Shown: positions 1 to 7,757, counted from the stretch's first letter. The stretch is DNA of 64,000 nt from Candidatus Baltobacteraceae bacterium (GCA_036488875.1 DASXGW010000014.1:1-64000), one strand, 5' to 3'. Notes: generated by a model from the letters alone, not told the origin. Numbers and translations are program-made.

Positions 1-2
1 AG

Positions 3-119
3 CAGTATCCGACGTATCTTGAATGGTTTCAGTGGATCGCGGAACAGTACGAAAAACGTGACCGTCTACATCAGAGACCTGCGCACGAACGTCATCGTGC
101 GTGGAGCCCGCCCAGATAG
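3..119 (+). CDS. 3' end of an unknown gene (partial)
   Basis: Frame 3 is open from the window edge and ends with TAG at 117-119, giving 38 residues that begin QYPTYLEWFQWIAEQYEKRD. The aromatic-rich start and charged Arg/His-rich tail look like a real C-terminus. The other frames either stop early or run into the att-like repeat at 123. The family is not recognised. It ends only 3 bases before the displaced tRNA 3'-end repeat, so it belongs either to the original chromosome or to another island unit further left. Confidence 0.4.
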   Translation, partial: QYPTYLEWFQWIAEQYEKRDRLHQRPAHERHRAWSPPR

Positions 120-122
120 TTC

Positions 123-145
123 TTTGGGATGGCCGGGACTCGAAC
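123..145 (-). repeat. Displaced tRNA-Leu 3'-end repeat (old attL)
   Basis: These 23 bases match the acceptor and T-arm 3' portion of the tRNA-Leu gene at 9354-9656, in the same orientation. Nothing tRNA-like follows to the right, so this is not a tRNA but a copied attachment core. About 150 bases to its right (to about 280) are homologous to the bases right of the second copy at 1021-1056, including a conserved tgtgaca-type motif. Confidence 0.75.
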
Positions 146-264
146 TTTGAACCGGGGATTCCAGCCGATCCCAACCGTTACCGAATAGTGTTACGCCGTA
201 AGGCTTTTCCGTCGCACTGGTTCCCGAGCCATTCCATCCGTTCCCGACCATTTCCGACCCGTCC

Positions 265-280
265 TTGACAAAATGTGACA
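265..280. repeat. Arm-type tgtgaca motif, copy 1
   Basis: Two close copies of a (t)tgaca/tgtgaca word about 9-10 bases apart, repeated at 1173-1189 and 9274-9291. All three lie inside the att-like repeats, near the ends of the proposed integrated units, which suggests arm-type integrase binding sites. The binding role is inferred. Confidence 0.4.
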
Positions 281-416
281 AGCTGCCGGGGCAATCTGTC
301 GCTGATCTTATGTCACGCGCCGGGAAAGTTGTGCGCTGAGCGAGTATGGTTCGTTTTGCTGCTTTGTGCCTATGCTACCCGCTGGGGGCGGCTTTGGTGA
401 ATAAGGTCTATAAAAG

Positions 417-971
417 ATGAGATTTATATTCTCGAGTGCCGTGAAAGCCGCAGCGATAATCCTCCTTACGACCTTTTCCGCAGTAGCGCAAGAAAGCGCG
501 GGTAGCTTGTATCCTGGCGTCATAAGCTCTTTGGTTGCCCCCGCTGGTAACATATCAGTCGGCGCAGCCGCTCACGGGTTCGCCGCCTCTCTCAGTGCCT
601 CGCCTTCGACCGTACGCGCTGGCCAGCCAATCGTGCTTTCGCTGGAAGTCCGCAACGTTTCAAAGCACACACAATGGTTGTATAGACCCGAATGCCCCGA
701 GAATTATACCTTTGTCGTTACGAATCTACGCTCGGGGCAAGCGGCAACCGTGGATGCATCCGATTGTGGCGACTTATTTGGCAGTCCAATTGCCGGCTTG
801 GACCCAGGAGAATCGGAATTTCTCAGGTTTAAGTTCTCTGACCAAGTCATCGCAAGGCCAGCACGTTACCGAATAAGTCTGGCATCTGTCACCTGGTATC
901 CCAACTCAGATGCGGCACCCCAGAAGTTGAAGCTCGGTTCGACTGCAGTGAATGTTACTGTCAGCCCGTAA
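417..971 (+). CDS. Secreted Ig-like protein of unknown function
   Basis: The 184-residue protein starts with a clear signal peptide (MRFIFSSAVKAAAIILLTTF, cleavage near AVAQ, about residue 24). The mature part contains a beta-rich stretch with phrases typical of Ig-like/BsuPI-type domains (ASPSTVRAGQPIVLSLEVRN, LDPGESEFLRF). Export is likely. It is the only gene in the short att-flanked unit. The BsuPI-like fold is a guess from pattern; no catalytic motif is visible. Confidence 0.7.
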   Translation: MRFIFSSAVKAAAIILLTTFSAVAQESAGSLYPGVISSLVAPAGNISVGAAAHGFAASLSASPSTVRAGQPIVLSLEVRNVSKHTQWLYRPECPENYTFVVTNLRSGQAATVDASDCGDLFGSPIAGLDPGESEFLRFKFSDQVIARPARYRISLASVTWYPNSDAAPQKLKLGSTAVNVTVSP

Positions 972-1020
972 GAACGTATAACCGTGAAAGGGCCCCGCGC
1001 TCCAACGGGCAACAACTTTC

Positions 1021-1056
1021 GGGCAATACTATTTGGGATGGCCGGGACTCGAACCC
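1021..1056 (-). repeat. attL: 36-base copy of tRNA-Leu 3' end plus flank
   Basis: The 36 bases are identical to 9341-9376. The block covers the T-arm/acceptor 3' portion of tRNA-Leu plus 13 bases beyond the tRNA 3' end. An exact direct repeat that stops inside the tRNA T-arm is the normal signature of tyrosine-recombinase integration into a tRNA gene. Bases 972-1274 hold this site and its arm but no supported gene. Confidence 0.85.
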
Positions 1057-1172
1057 AAGCTCGGGGATTCCAGCCGATACCGTCCGTTACCGAATAGTGT
1101 TATCTTGTAAGGCTTTTCCGTCGCACTACTTCCCAGGCCGTTCCATCCGTTTCCATCCTTTTCCGATCCGTC

Positions 1173-1189
1173 TGTGACAAAATGTGACA
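1173..1189. repeat. Arm-type tgtgaca motif, copy 2
   Basis: Two tgtgaca words 10 bases apart (start to start), nearly identical to 9274-9291 at the other end of the island and to 265-280. It lies about 120 bases inside the left att repeat. A role as an integrase arm site is inferred. Confidence 0.4.
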
Positions 1190-1274
1190 CGAAAGGGTCC
1201 GAAATAGGGGTGGCCGTGCGTGATTCCCGGCCAGGGCAGGAGCACGCTACCCGTGCGGCGCCGAATACCTTTCC

Positions 1275-2012
1275 ATGAGCGATCCGGTCTTAGCCGTTGT
1301 CTCTGCCGATTGGACGGCCGTAGCCGTCGCAGAGGCGACGATAGCGCTTGCAGTCCTAACTGGCCTACTTGTCGTTGCAACATTCGCCGCCGTGATTGTC
1401 GGCGGTCGTGCAGCCTTGTCCGCCTCAAATACCTTTGCGCTCGAATCCGAGCCCGTCATAACGATTCGCTTGATAGAGACGGCAGACGAAGAACGCGTCC
1501 TTGGTAACAAGATAGCCGCAGATTATTTGATCGTCGGAAAGCCTGCGCTAGGAGACGGGATTGAGATACGTCCACTTGCGCCGGGCGAGCCGAGAACTGG
1601 GCGCGCCGGTATGATCCGCCCAAGCATCCTCTTGGAAGTGCAAAACGTGGGACGGTCTCCAGCGCTTGAACTCGCGATACCGTTTCGAGCGAGCGCTGCC
1701 GATATGTCGAAGGAACGCATGGTACGCGCTATGGCCGGTGCGCGTGACACTAAAGCAGAGTTCGTCGCCGAAGGCGAGATAAAACTTCTCGGCATAGCGG
1801 CGCAGTCCGTCGCCTACGTTCGCTTCTTCCATGATTTCGGCATAATCGTGACTCTATCAGCAGTTGGAACCGCGACCATTAGACCGATCCGTGGTAGCGG
1901 TGCGGAACGCGTGAATGTAACCCTCGTGTCGGAGGGGCCGTTCGTCATAAAAGACCCAACGTGGTACGAACACGCTAAGAAACAGGCACCGCAGCCAGAC
2001 GGACCGAGCTAA
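1275..2012 (+). CDS. Membrane-anchored protein of unknown function
   Basis: The 245-residue protein has one strongly hydrophobic helix at about residues 13-42 (VAVAEATIALAVLTGLLVVA...), then a soluble region with beta-strand-like segments (EPVITIRLIE, RPSILLEVQNVGRSPALELA). Single-helix proteins of this layout are common in phages and islands. The stop at 2012 lies 8 bases from the convergent stop of the TIR gene. The family is not recognised; a link to the TIR gene is possible but unproven. Confidence 0.65.
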   Translation: MSDPVLAVVSADWTAVAVAEATIALAVLTGLLVVATFAAVIVGGRAALSASNTFALESEPVITIRLIETADEERVLGNKIAADYLIVGKPALGDGIEIRPLAPGEPRTGRAGMIRPSILLEVQNVGRSPALELAIPFRASAADMSKERMVRAMAGARDTKAEFVAEGEIKLLGIAAQSVAYVRFFHDFGIIVTLSAVGTATIRPIRGSGAERVNVTLVSEGPFVIKDPTWYEHAKKQAPQPDGPS

Positions 2013-2020
2013 CTAACCAG

Positions 2021-3385
2021 TTACCGCTTGCGCCCCGTCAAGAACTTTTCGAAAATCCCTAACTCAATGATCCGATCCCCGATGGCCGTAGGCGAGTCTT
2101 CGAGGCGAATGTCCGTTAGGTATCCCTTTACTAGTTCAATCCATTCCTGACGCAGGGGCGCGGTCCACTTAAACGCATCATTAGGCCACGGACGTGCTTT
2201 GACGAGCCGGTCCATTAGAGGGCCCTGCTTTTTATATAGAACGGTGCTCACGACTCCACCCGTAGCAAAACCGCTTATGAGAAACTCGCGAACGACCTTC
2301 GGAACCCAATCGCTTGCTTTCGAAAGAAGCCAAACAAGCAAGTGCATATCCTCGAAGTTATAGGACGGCGCCCAAGAATCGCCTCGCGTAACGAAGCTGG
2401 AAACACACTCAGCGTTATAGTTACCGAACGTCGCGTGACGAAGGGCAATGTGTTCTTCGCAGAGAGGCCGGTCCCCATCAACCGTCAACGCCGCACCTCC
2501 GCCGATGCCGCCCTCCAGGCTGCGCTTTGCTGTAGCAACAGAAACATCTAGCATCTCGTCGAACGTATCTGAAAACTCTCCACTAAACTCGCGAAGCGTT
2601 AGGAAGGGCGAATAGTTTGCCAAAATGTGCGGAAAATCCAAGCACGTTTCTCGCAACCCGGGCATGCCTTTAATGAATGCGTGGACTTTTTCGGGGTGCG
2701 TCATTTGGCAAATGAGGTGCTCCTCCGCATACTCGGTCCACCTGAGTTGCATTGCTGCCCAGGCGAGTCGCACGCCGCGAAGCTCTCCGACTGTTCTTTC
2801 GTGGGGAAGCGGGAAACTCCACGAGCCCCAAGTGCTTTGTATCGGAACACGGACGCCGTGAAACGGCACCCTATTAGACGCTTCGACAACGTCGAGCCAC
2901 CATTCGTCAGAAATAACAGGCGGTTGGAATCCCCAACTCAGGAGTTCGTCGCGTGCGACTATCAGTGGGCTTCCGTCCGGGTGAATCTTTCGGAGCAACT
3001 GATTACAGACAGCCTCTAATCCCTGGTCGGAACGCACGGCTACAATATCAGCAAGCGGCGGGGATATGGCGACGATCTCACTCCTCGTGATATTGTGCCA
3101 AACCGGCAACACAAGACGCGCATCCTCGTTCACCTCGCGTGCGACTAACCCGTCTAACTCTCGTTGCGGCCAGTTCTTGGCAAAGAACGCTGGACTAAGA
3201 ATGACAATACCAAACCGCGAGTTCGCAAGCCCCTTGTCTATTGCGCGCCGCAAGCCGTCGCCAACACCGAGCGAAAACTCGTCATACCACACCTCTACGC
3301 GGTTGTCGCGTAGCATTTTCGCTAGCGGGCGAACGAGACTATCCTTATCCTCGCTCGCGTGGCAAATGAAGGCATCGTAGAGCAC
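2021..3385 (-). CDS. TIR-domain protein with large unknown C-terminal domain
   Basis: Residues 1-135 form a TIR domain: strand A motif MLYDAFICHASEDKD, box-2-like region EVWYDEFSLGVGDGLRRAID, strand D IVILSPAFF, and W72-x3-E76-L (NWPQREL), which places the catalytic glutamate of NAD-cleaving TIR enzymes. Residues 150-454 match nothing I recognise and could be a sensor or effector-binding region. Bacterial TIR proteins often work in anti-phage defence by depleting NAD+ or making signal nucleotides; that role here is inferred from family and island location. The next gene upstream on this strand, at 3451, is 65 bases away. Confidence 0.85.
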   Translation of the reverse strand: MLYDAFICHASEDKDSLVRPLAKMLRDNRVEVWYDEFSLGVGDGLRRAIDKGLANSRFGIVILSPAFFAKNWPQRELDGLVAREVNEDARLVLPVWHNITRSEIVAISPPLADIVAVRSDQGLEAVCNQLLRKIHPDGSPLIVARDELLSWGFQPPVISDEWWLDVVEASNRVPFHGVRVPIQSTWGSWSFPLPHERTVGELRGVRLAWAAMQLRWTEYAEEHLICQMTHPEKVHAFIKGMPGLRETCLDFPHILANYSPFLTLREFSGEFSDTFDEMLDVSVATAKRSLEGGIGGGAALTVDGDRPLCEEHIALRHATFGNYNAECVSSFVTRGDSWAPSYNFEDMHLLVWLLSKASDWVPKVVREFLISGFATGGVVSTVLYKKQGPLMDRLVKARPWPNDAFKWTAPLRQEWIELVKGYLTDIRLEDSPTAIGDRIIELGIFEKFLTGRKR

Positions 3386-3450
3386 GCTCTTTAGATTCGA
3401 GACGTACGGAGCAATCCCCTAAGATATCCCTGCCGGGGAATGGCGCCGCT

Positions 3451-4215
3451 TCACACCTCTTCCAGACGGCCCTCGCAGATATCGCAGGTGCAGGGCGGTT
3501 CGCGCACCTGTTCAGCTTTTTCGCGAAGGTAGTTCGCTAGTTTTTCGGTGCGCGTGTCTCCAGGCATTTGTTCGATCCGCTCCCTGTTCTCGCGATATTC
3601 TTCATTGAGCCGGATGAAGAGTTTCGGCTTTTTGCCAAGAGTGAAGTCGAAGTAATCCCGCAAACTGTCGAAAGTACCGCCTTTGGCCTCTAGCGCCGCG
3701 TACTCCCATTCGAGGTGGTTCGCGAAACTCAATGCCGACTCATAGCGCGTTGCCTCAAGATATTCCGCGAGACGCTGCTCTATCCGTGAAGCAAGTTTCC
3801 CCGTTGCAGCGATAACGTCGGCGTCGATAAGGGCCTGCGTTAAGGCAAAGGCAACGTCGGAAGGGTTGAAAGTGCAAATGGCTTGCGGAGGCACCGGCTT
3901 GCGCGATGACCGCTTCCGGTATTCAGCCTTCAAGTCGGAGTCGGTCCAAATAAAGCCAAAGCGGTCCCATATCAGGTAGAACTCGCTGCGCCGCTTGCAA
4001 AGGGGTGCGATCTTGTTAAGCAGAGCGTAGGAAAGTTTCCGTGCCCGCGGACCCGAGAGAGCTTCTCCAAGGTTTAGGGCTCGTTCGATCTCGCGGTAAC
4101 TGCCCTTGAGCGTTATGTCACGAGCCTGAAGTTTGTAGTGTTGCAGCAGCGCACGGACGAGGCGAACCCACCTCCTGTGATCCTTATCCGATAGCGCCGA
4201 ACGCGGCCGAGCCAC
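3451..4215 (-). CDS. Unknown protein with C-terminal Cys cluster
   Basis: The 254 residues are mostly charged and helical, rich in Arg, Lys and Glu, and end with PPCTCDICEGRLEEV. That is a C-x-C-x2-C cluster that could bind a metal. The N-terminus (RPRSALSDKDHRRWVRLVRA) is basic. There is no signal peptide or membrane segment, so it is probably cytoplasmic. It lies just upstream of the TIR gene on the same strand and could be co-transcribed with it (65-base gap). Function unknown. Confidence 0.65.
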   Translation of the reverse strand: MARPRSALSDKDHRRWVRLVRALLQHYKLQARDITLKGSYREIERALNLGEALSGPRARKLSYALLNKIAPLCKRRSEFYLIWDRFGFIWTDSDLKAEYRKRSSRKPVPPQAICTFNPSDVAFALTQALIDADVIAATGKLASRIEQRLAEYLEATRYESALSFANHLEWEYAALEAKGGTFDSLRDYFDFTLGKKPKLFIRLNEEYRENRERIEQMPGDTRTEKLANYLREKAEQVREPPCTCDICEGRLEEV

Positions 4216-4451
4216 TGCCCATAAACTCCCTGAAAGACGTGGGTTTTTCGGCGGGGATTCACAGGCGCCGTCGTCCGATTCCTTTCCGTAATGACGGGCC
4301 TCGCTCTAATCCTGAAACTGCGCTCAAGACGGAACCGGAAATTGCGTCTCCAAGCCACGCCTTGTAACAAAAGCGAAGTCGACCACCAAGTCAAACCACC
4401 ACAACCCCCCGGCAGAAGCAATAAACCAGCGATCCGTCGAACCGCCTCAAC

Positions 4452-5276
4452 ATGACCGCGCCGGTGGGTATGAAATGGCTGGCTCCGCTTTTTATTGCGG
4501 CGCTCTTTGCCAGCGCCACGACGGCTTCCAACGCGCAAACCGACCCATACTTGGGGCCGTTTGCACCGAAAGCGGATTGCACCGTTAGCGGGTCGGTGAA
4601 GAACAGTGCGGGGTTCCCAATCAAAGGCGCGCTCTTGACTCTCACAACACCGTCGGAGTCACCGCTACAAGGTAAGACCGATGAAAATGGAGCCTTTGCG
4701 TTACGCACGACAGGTGGCGGACACGCTCTAACGGCCGAAGCGGCGGGTCATTTGCAGCAGAGGACGCCTTTTGCATTCGAATATCCAAGGCAGGGCGATC
4801 CCTGTGCTTACACGTTGAACTTTACGCTCGCGCAAACGCCGCGCCCAACCCCGACACCAAAACCTGATGCTATTACCGCAGCATATGACAACGCCATCAA
4901 CGCGTATTGCAAGAAGAAGGGCCAGGGAGCGGCGTGTACGTTCTACATGGAGCATGCCGGAGCGTGCCTTACCGAAGCCATCATGGCCGAGCAGATTTAC
5001 ACGAGAGTTCTGATGCTCAAAAAGCAAGGTCTTAGTTCTGAGCAGGCCATTGAGTCGACGACGGAAGGTGCAGCTAATCAGATTCCACCAAGGCGGCCCG
5101 AACTCGCTATGCCTCAACTGTCCTTGAGCGACACAGCTACTATCGCCCAAGGAGCCGCGAGCGTCATCGACTGGTTGAATAAACAGAGGCAAGGTGCGGC
5201 CGACAATCCCAAGGCCCCCGAGGTGTTTTCAAGTACGCTCGTTCTCCCGACCTGTTTAAAGGGCATCGCTCAATAA
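4452..5276 (+). CDS. Secreted protein with carboxypeptidase-regulatory-like domain
   Basis: A 274-residue protein with an N-terminal signal sequence (MKWLAPLFIAALFASATTAS from Met7; cleavage near SNAQ). Met7 at 4470 gives the cleaner signal peptide and is a likely alternative start. Residues about 37-100 (CTVSGSVKNSAGFPIKGALL, DENGAFALRTTGGG) resemble a carboxypeptidase-regulatory-like beta sandwich. A Pro/Thr linker (QTPRPTPTPKP) then leads to a helical C-terminal part with four Cys. The enzymatic role is unknown. It sits divergently from the 3451 gene, with a 236-base intergenic region in which I see nothing definite. Confidence 0.7.
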   Translation: MTAPVGMKWLAPLFIAALFASATTASNAQTDPYLGPFAPKADCTVSGSVKNSAGFPIKGALLTLTTPSESPLQGKTDENGAFALRTTGGGHALTAEAAGHLQQRTPFAFEYPRQGDPCAYTLNFTLAQTPRPTPTPKPDAITAAYDNAINAYCKKKGQGAACTFYMEHAGACLTEAIMAEQIYTRVLMLKKQGLSSEQAIESTTEGAANQIPPRRPELAMPQLSLSDTATIAQGAASVIDWLNKQRQGAADNPKAPEVFSSTLVLPTCLKGIAQ

Positions 5277-5290
5277 GAGCACCGAGGGAG

Positions 5291-5400
5291 ACCACCGCCT
5301 GACCACCGCCTGATCACCGCCTGACCACCGAGCTACCACCGCAGGACCACCAGTGGTCTGCATACCACCGCAGGACCACCAGTGGTCTGCATACCACCGC
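5291..5400. repeat. Iteron-like tandem repeats
   Basis: Three 11-base tandem units (accaccgcctg type; the third has one change) at 5291-5323 lead into two exact 29-base units at 5335-5363 and 5364-5392, then a partial third. Each 29-base unit carries the dyad gaccac-ca-gtggtc. Such clustered short repeats occur at replication origins of plasmid-like elements or at recombinase and repressor binding sites. No initiator gene is seen next to it, so the role stays open. Confidence 0.7.
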
Positions 5401-5537
5401 CGGCAAACTTTGTTTGTTATTGAGCGTGAACGGGCGGAGAATAGAATGCAAAGGCGACGCCAATCATACCGCACTCTCGGGCTCCTAGCATGACCGTAAA
5501 AGACGGCCACGAAGCAAAGGATTGAAAGGGGAAAGGA

Positions 5538-5648
5538 ATGCTCTACACTTGCCACATGGCCGCAGAGCTCGGCATACAGCCTAGCTTCACCGGCTCCGGG
5601 AAAGCCTTCACAATCTTTCCCGATGGCACGGCGGAGAACGCGAAATGA
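5538..5648 (+). CDS. Small protein (36 aa), translationally coupled
   Basis: ATG at 5538 is preceded by a purine-rich ribosome site (aaaggggaaagga), and the frame runs to TGA at 5646-5648, where ATGA overlaps the start of the next gene at 5645. The protein begins MLYTCHMAAELGIQPSFTGS. The strong site and the 4-base overlap make it a credible small gene and possibly a leader for its neighbour. No family recognised. Confidence 0.5.
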   Translation: MLYTCHMAAELGIQPSFTGSGKAFTIFPDGTAENAK

Positions 5649-5971
5649 CCGGGCCGTTTGACGAAGACCGCCGTCGCCGCTGGATCGAGTGGGAGGCGAC
5701 GTTTTGGTCGACGGTGCAGACCTCGCTCGGTGATAGTGGCTCCGGAGGCGCGGCGCGCTTATTCGAGAGCGTTTGGGTGATGTTAAACCCGATTGAAGTT
5801 GGCGTTGTAAACATCGGAATATGTCGCTCCCCGCAGCATGGCGAAGGTCGGTTCCTCGGGTACAGCTTCAACGCCCTTTGGGAGACCGACCCGCCCGAAG
5901 GCGTCGCGGATTGGGCGATTCGATACGCAAAGCGCGTCTTAGAGGATTCGCTATTCTTTAGACCTTCTTGA
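5645..5971 (+). CDS. Hypothetical protein (108 aa)
   Basis: A Trp-rich soluble protein (MTGPFDEDRRRRWIEWEATF; later FNALWETDPP and VADWAIRYAK) with no signal peptide or helix long enough to span a membrane. It overlaps the preceding 36-aa gene by ATGA and has no other ribosome site, so translation is probably coupled. The family is not recognised. Being in the island suggests accessory cargo. Confidence 0.5.
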   Translation: MTGPFDEDRRRRWIEWEATFWSTVQTSLGDSGSGGAARLFESVWVMLNPIEVGVVNIGICRSPQHGEGRFLGYSFNALWETDPPEGVADWAIRYAKRVLEDSLFFRPS

Positions 5972-6059
5972 TACCCCGGACCGTGCTCAGCGAAGATTAG
6001 CTGCAAAAGGCGAGCGCCCCGCGTAAGTGCGAGGCGCCCTTGGGTGGTGCTTGCCAAAG

Positions 6060-6314
6060 TTAAGCGGCTTTGCCGAACCCCAGCGCGTCGGCTGCGAGTT
6101 CGCCGAGTCGTTCGCGATCCGCGTCGGTTAAAAGGTCATTTTGCGCGAACCATTCCGGCGCAACGCGGGCTAAGAACGCCTCTGCGCGTACGTCGAGGTA
6201 CTGCGGGTTTTCAATCAAAAACTTTCGCTCGTCGACTCCGAGACCATCGAGCACTTCTTCCACAACGACGGCGCGATTACGAGTGCTTTCAAAAAGCAAA
6301 CCAGAAGACTTCAT
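6060..6314 (-). CDS. Hypothetical protein (84 aa)
   Basis: A small acidic, helical protein (MKSSGLLFESTRNRAVVVEE; LTDADRERLGELAADALGFG). On the minus strand the start is preceded by a purine-rich AAGGAGGGG-like site about 8 bases upstream (6323-6331), a strong Shine-Dalgarno that supports this start. No family recognised. It lies between the Trp-rich small protein and the recombinase, in an intergenic region with no other signal. Confidence 0.6.
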   Translation of the reverse strand: MKSSGLLFESTRNRAVVVEEVLDGLGVDERKFLIENPQYLDVRAEAFLARVAPEWFAQNDLLTDADRERLGELAADALGFGKAA

Positions 6315-6466
6315 ACAGTAAGCCCCTCCTTGCTTTCAAGTATAGCAAGGGTACGTCTGTCAAGGGAAGCGGCTTAGACATTACGCACGTAACGCGGCAT
6401 TTGCGTGCGACTTGTTATAGCTTTTGACAGGTGCAGAAACTTTCACAGAAGCGGCTAGACAAACGA

Positions 6467-6493
6467 AAACGCCCCGCAGTTTGCGAAGCGTTT
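6467..6493 (-). terminator. Hairpin terminator after the serine recombinase
   Basis: On the minus strand a 12-pair stem (two G-T pairs) with a 3-base loop is followed by a short T-containing stretch. It lies 20 bases past the stop of the recombinase gene, as expected for an intrinsic terminator, though the T-run is weak. Confidence 0.55.
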
Positions 6494-6512
6494 GCGCGAG
6501 GCGAACGGGCGA

Positions 6513-7181
6513 CTAGGCAGCGTACCTGAGCACGCGTGCGACCTGCATGGGATTCCACGACCGACCGTTGCGAGTGAAGATACCGCGGGCGTCGAGTTCG
6601 GCGCCTATTGCCTGCAAACTGAGACCCTTGGCGCGTAGCTCTTGAACGAGCGGCAGCACGTCGACGTACGAGTCACGGGCGAGCTTCGCTGTGCGTGCGG
6701 CGCCGCGTTGGCCTGCGTCGACGTTGAGGTTACGGCAGGCAGGGTTCGCGGCACCAAGGCGTACACCACGCGCCTTCGCGGCCTGCAATGCTGCGCGGGT
6801 GCGGTCGCTGATAGCGCGAGCTTCTTGCTCGGCGACGGCGGCCATGACGTGCAAGATGAACTTGGAAGCCTCGGGCAGGTCGCAGGCTCGGAACTCGACA
6901 CCGGCCTCCATGAGGTTGGCGATAAACGCGACGTTGCGTGCGAGGCGATCCAGCTTGGCGATCAACAGCACCGCCTTTTTCGCCTTGGCGTAGGCTAGTG
7001 CTTGACGCAGGATAGGCCGGTCGCTCTTGCGGCCGGATTCGACCTCCTGGAACTCGCTGAGTAGTTGGTAACCGTGCTGTGTACAGAACTGTTCGACGGC
7101 GGCCCGCTGCGCTTCCAGACCGAGGCCGGAGGTGCCCTGACGCTGCGTCGAGACGCGGATATACGACACTACTTGCTTCAT
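6513..7181 (-). CDS. Serine recombinase (resolvase/invertase family)
   Basis: The 222-residue protein has the N-terminal catalytic domain of small serine recombinases: SYIRVST with nucleophile Ser11 and Arg9, the DRLARN motif at about residue 80, and a C-terminal helix-turn-helix-like region (GLSLQAIGAELDARGIFTRN...) followed by WNPMQVARVL. It cuts and rejoins DNA at short dyad sites. Length is normal for resolvases/invertases, not the large integrase type. It may resolve or invert a segment of the island; candidate sites include the palindrome at 7231-7244. Confidence 0.9.
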   Translation of the reverse strand: MKQVVSYIRVSTQRQGTSGLGLEAQRAAVEQFCTQHGYQLLSEFQEVESGRKSDRPILRQALAYAKAKKAVLLIAKLDRLARNVAFIANLMEAGVEFRACDLPEASKFILHVMAAVAEQEARAISDRTRAALQAAKARGVRLGAANPACRNLNVDAGQRGAARTAKLARDSYVDVLPLVQELRAKGLSLQAIGAELDARGIFTRNGRSWNPMQVARVLRYAA

Positions 7182-7230
7182 GCTCTAAGCATAGCACGGC
7201 CTCAACGCCCGTTCAAGCCTAGATACATAT

Positions 7231-7244
7231 GTTTCCTAGGAAAC
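7231..7244. promoter_or_regulatory. Perfect 14-base palindrome upstream of recombinase
   Basis: gtttcctaggaaac is a perfect palindrome about 50 bases upstream of the recombinase start, overlapped on its left by acatatgt, another palindrome (7225-7232), and followed by ttccggaa (7250-7257). It touches the stop codon of the 7244-7438 gene. It could be an operator or a recombinase crossover/accessory site; only the symmetry is seen. Confidence 0.4.
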
Positions 7245-7438
7245 TAGGGTTCCGGAAAGCACCGGCGATAGGCTCGCGCAACGGCGTCGACCTTGGCTTC
7301 GCGAACGAGCGCTTCGAGGATGCAGGTCTCGGTCGCAGCGATCCCGCGGCGCCGTAGTTCGGCCTTCAGCGAGGCGAGCTTGAACTTAACCTCGGTGTCG
7401 AAGTCGTAGGCGACCTTGACGGTCTTCTTGGCAGTCAT
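7244..7438 (-). CDS. Small basic protein, possible RHH-type regulator
   Basis: 64 residues (MTAKKTVKVAYDFDTEVKFK...) with a short strand-like N-terminus and two predicted helices (KLASLKAELRRRGI, ETCILEALVREAKVDAVARA). The layout resembles ribbon-helix-helix DNA-binding proteins or antitoxins, but no exact match is claimed. It is 62 bases upstream of the recombinase on the same strand and could regulate it. Confidence 0.5.
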   Translation of the reverse strand: MTAKKTVKVAYDFDTEVKFKLASLKAELRRRGIAATETCILEALVREAKVDAVARAYRRCFPEP

Positions 7439-7757
7439 GGCGCCAGTATAGGCCGCTAGGGTCCTGGGAGTCTAGGGTCGACCGATTCCGGGCTGTGTAG
7501 CGCTTCCATCATTCCGAGGGTCCTGAGTATCGACCGCGGCACGTTCCATCGAACCTGCGCCACGTATAGGCCACGGGAGGGGTGCTAACAGAGGCAGCGA
7601 TCTAGGACGGGGGATATATTCCAGACAGGTTCCGGAAAGGTTCGCTTCGGTCGCCGCTACCATCTATCCGCATCGCTCTCCAAAAATCGAATCCCCGAAA
7701 GCGGTTGTAGAAGTGCGATGGTTGTACGAATCCGGCGCACTCCGGTATCATTGGCAT
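7439..7757. other. Non-coding stretch between small regulator and TIR gene
   Basis: No convincing gene is present on either strand. It contains repeated agggtcct-type words (around 7458-7475 and 7519-7530) and a second copy of the word ggttccggaaag (7629-7640; first copy 7249-7260). It probably holds the divergent promoters of the flanking genes. Confidence 0.4.

Larger units (their letters stand above)
123..1056. mobile_element. Small older unit between two att repeats
   Basis: This about 0.9 kb segment lies between two copies of the tRNA-Leu 3'-end repeat (123-145 and 1021-1056). It holds one gene for a secreted protein and no integrase. It looks like the leftover or a satellite of an earlier integration at the same tRNA, later pushed leftwards by the larger island. 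That history is inferred from repeat order and from the homologous arms at 146-280 and 1057-1190. Bases 120-416 otherwise hold no gene that I can support. Confidence 0.5.

Noticed and set aside
66-281. 71-codon frame on the minus strand over the first att repeat
   Set aside because: It reads through the displaced tRNA end; its counterpart at the 1021 copy does not keep the same frame, and no ribosome site is seen.
1035-1056. Second and third tRNA-Leu genes (also 126-145)
   Set aside because: Only the T-arm/acceptor 3' part is present; no anticodon arm or 5' half follows. These are att copies.
5291-5400. CRISPR array
   Set aside because: Repeats are directly adjacent with no unique spacers of constant length, and no cas gene is present.
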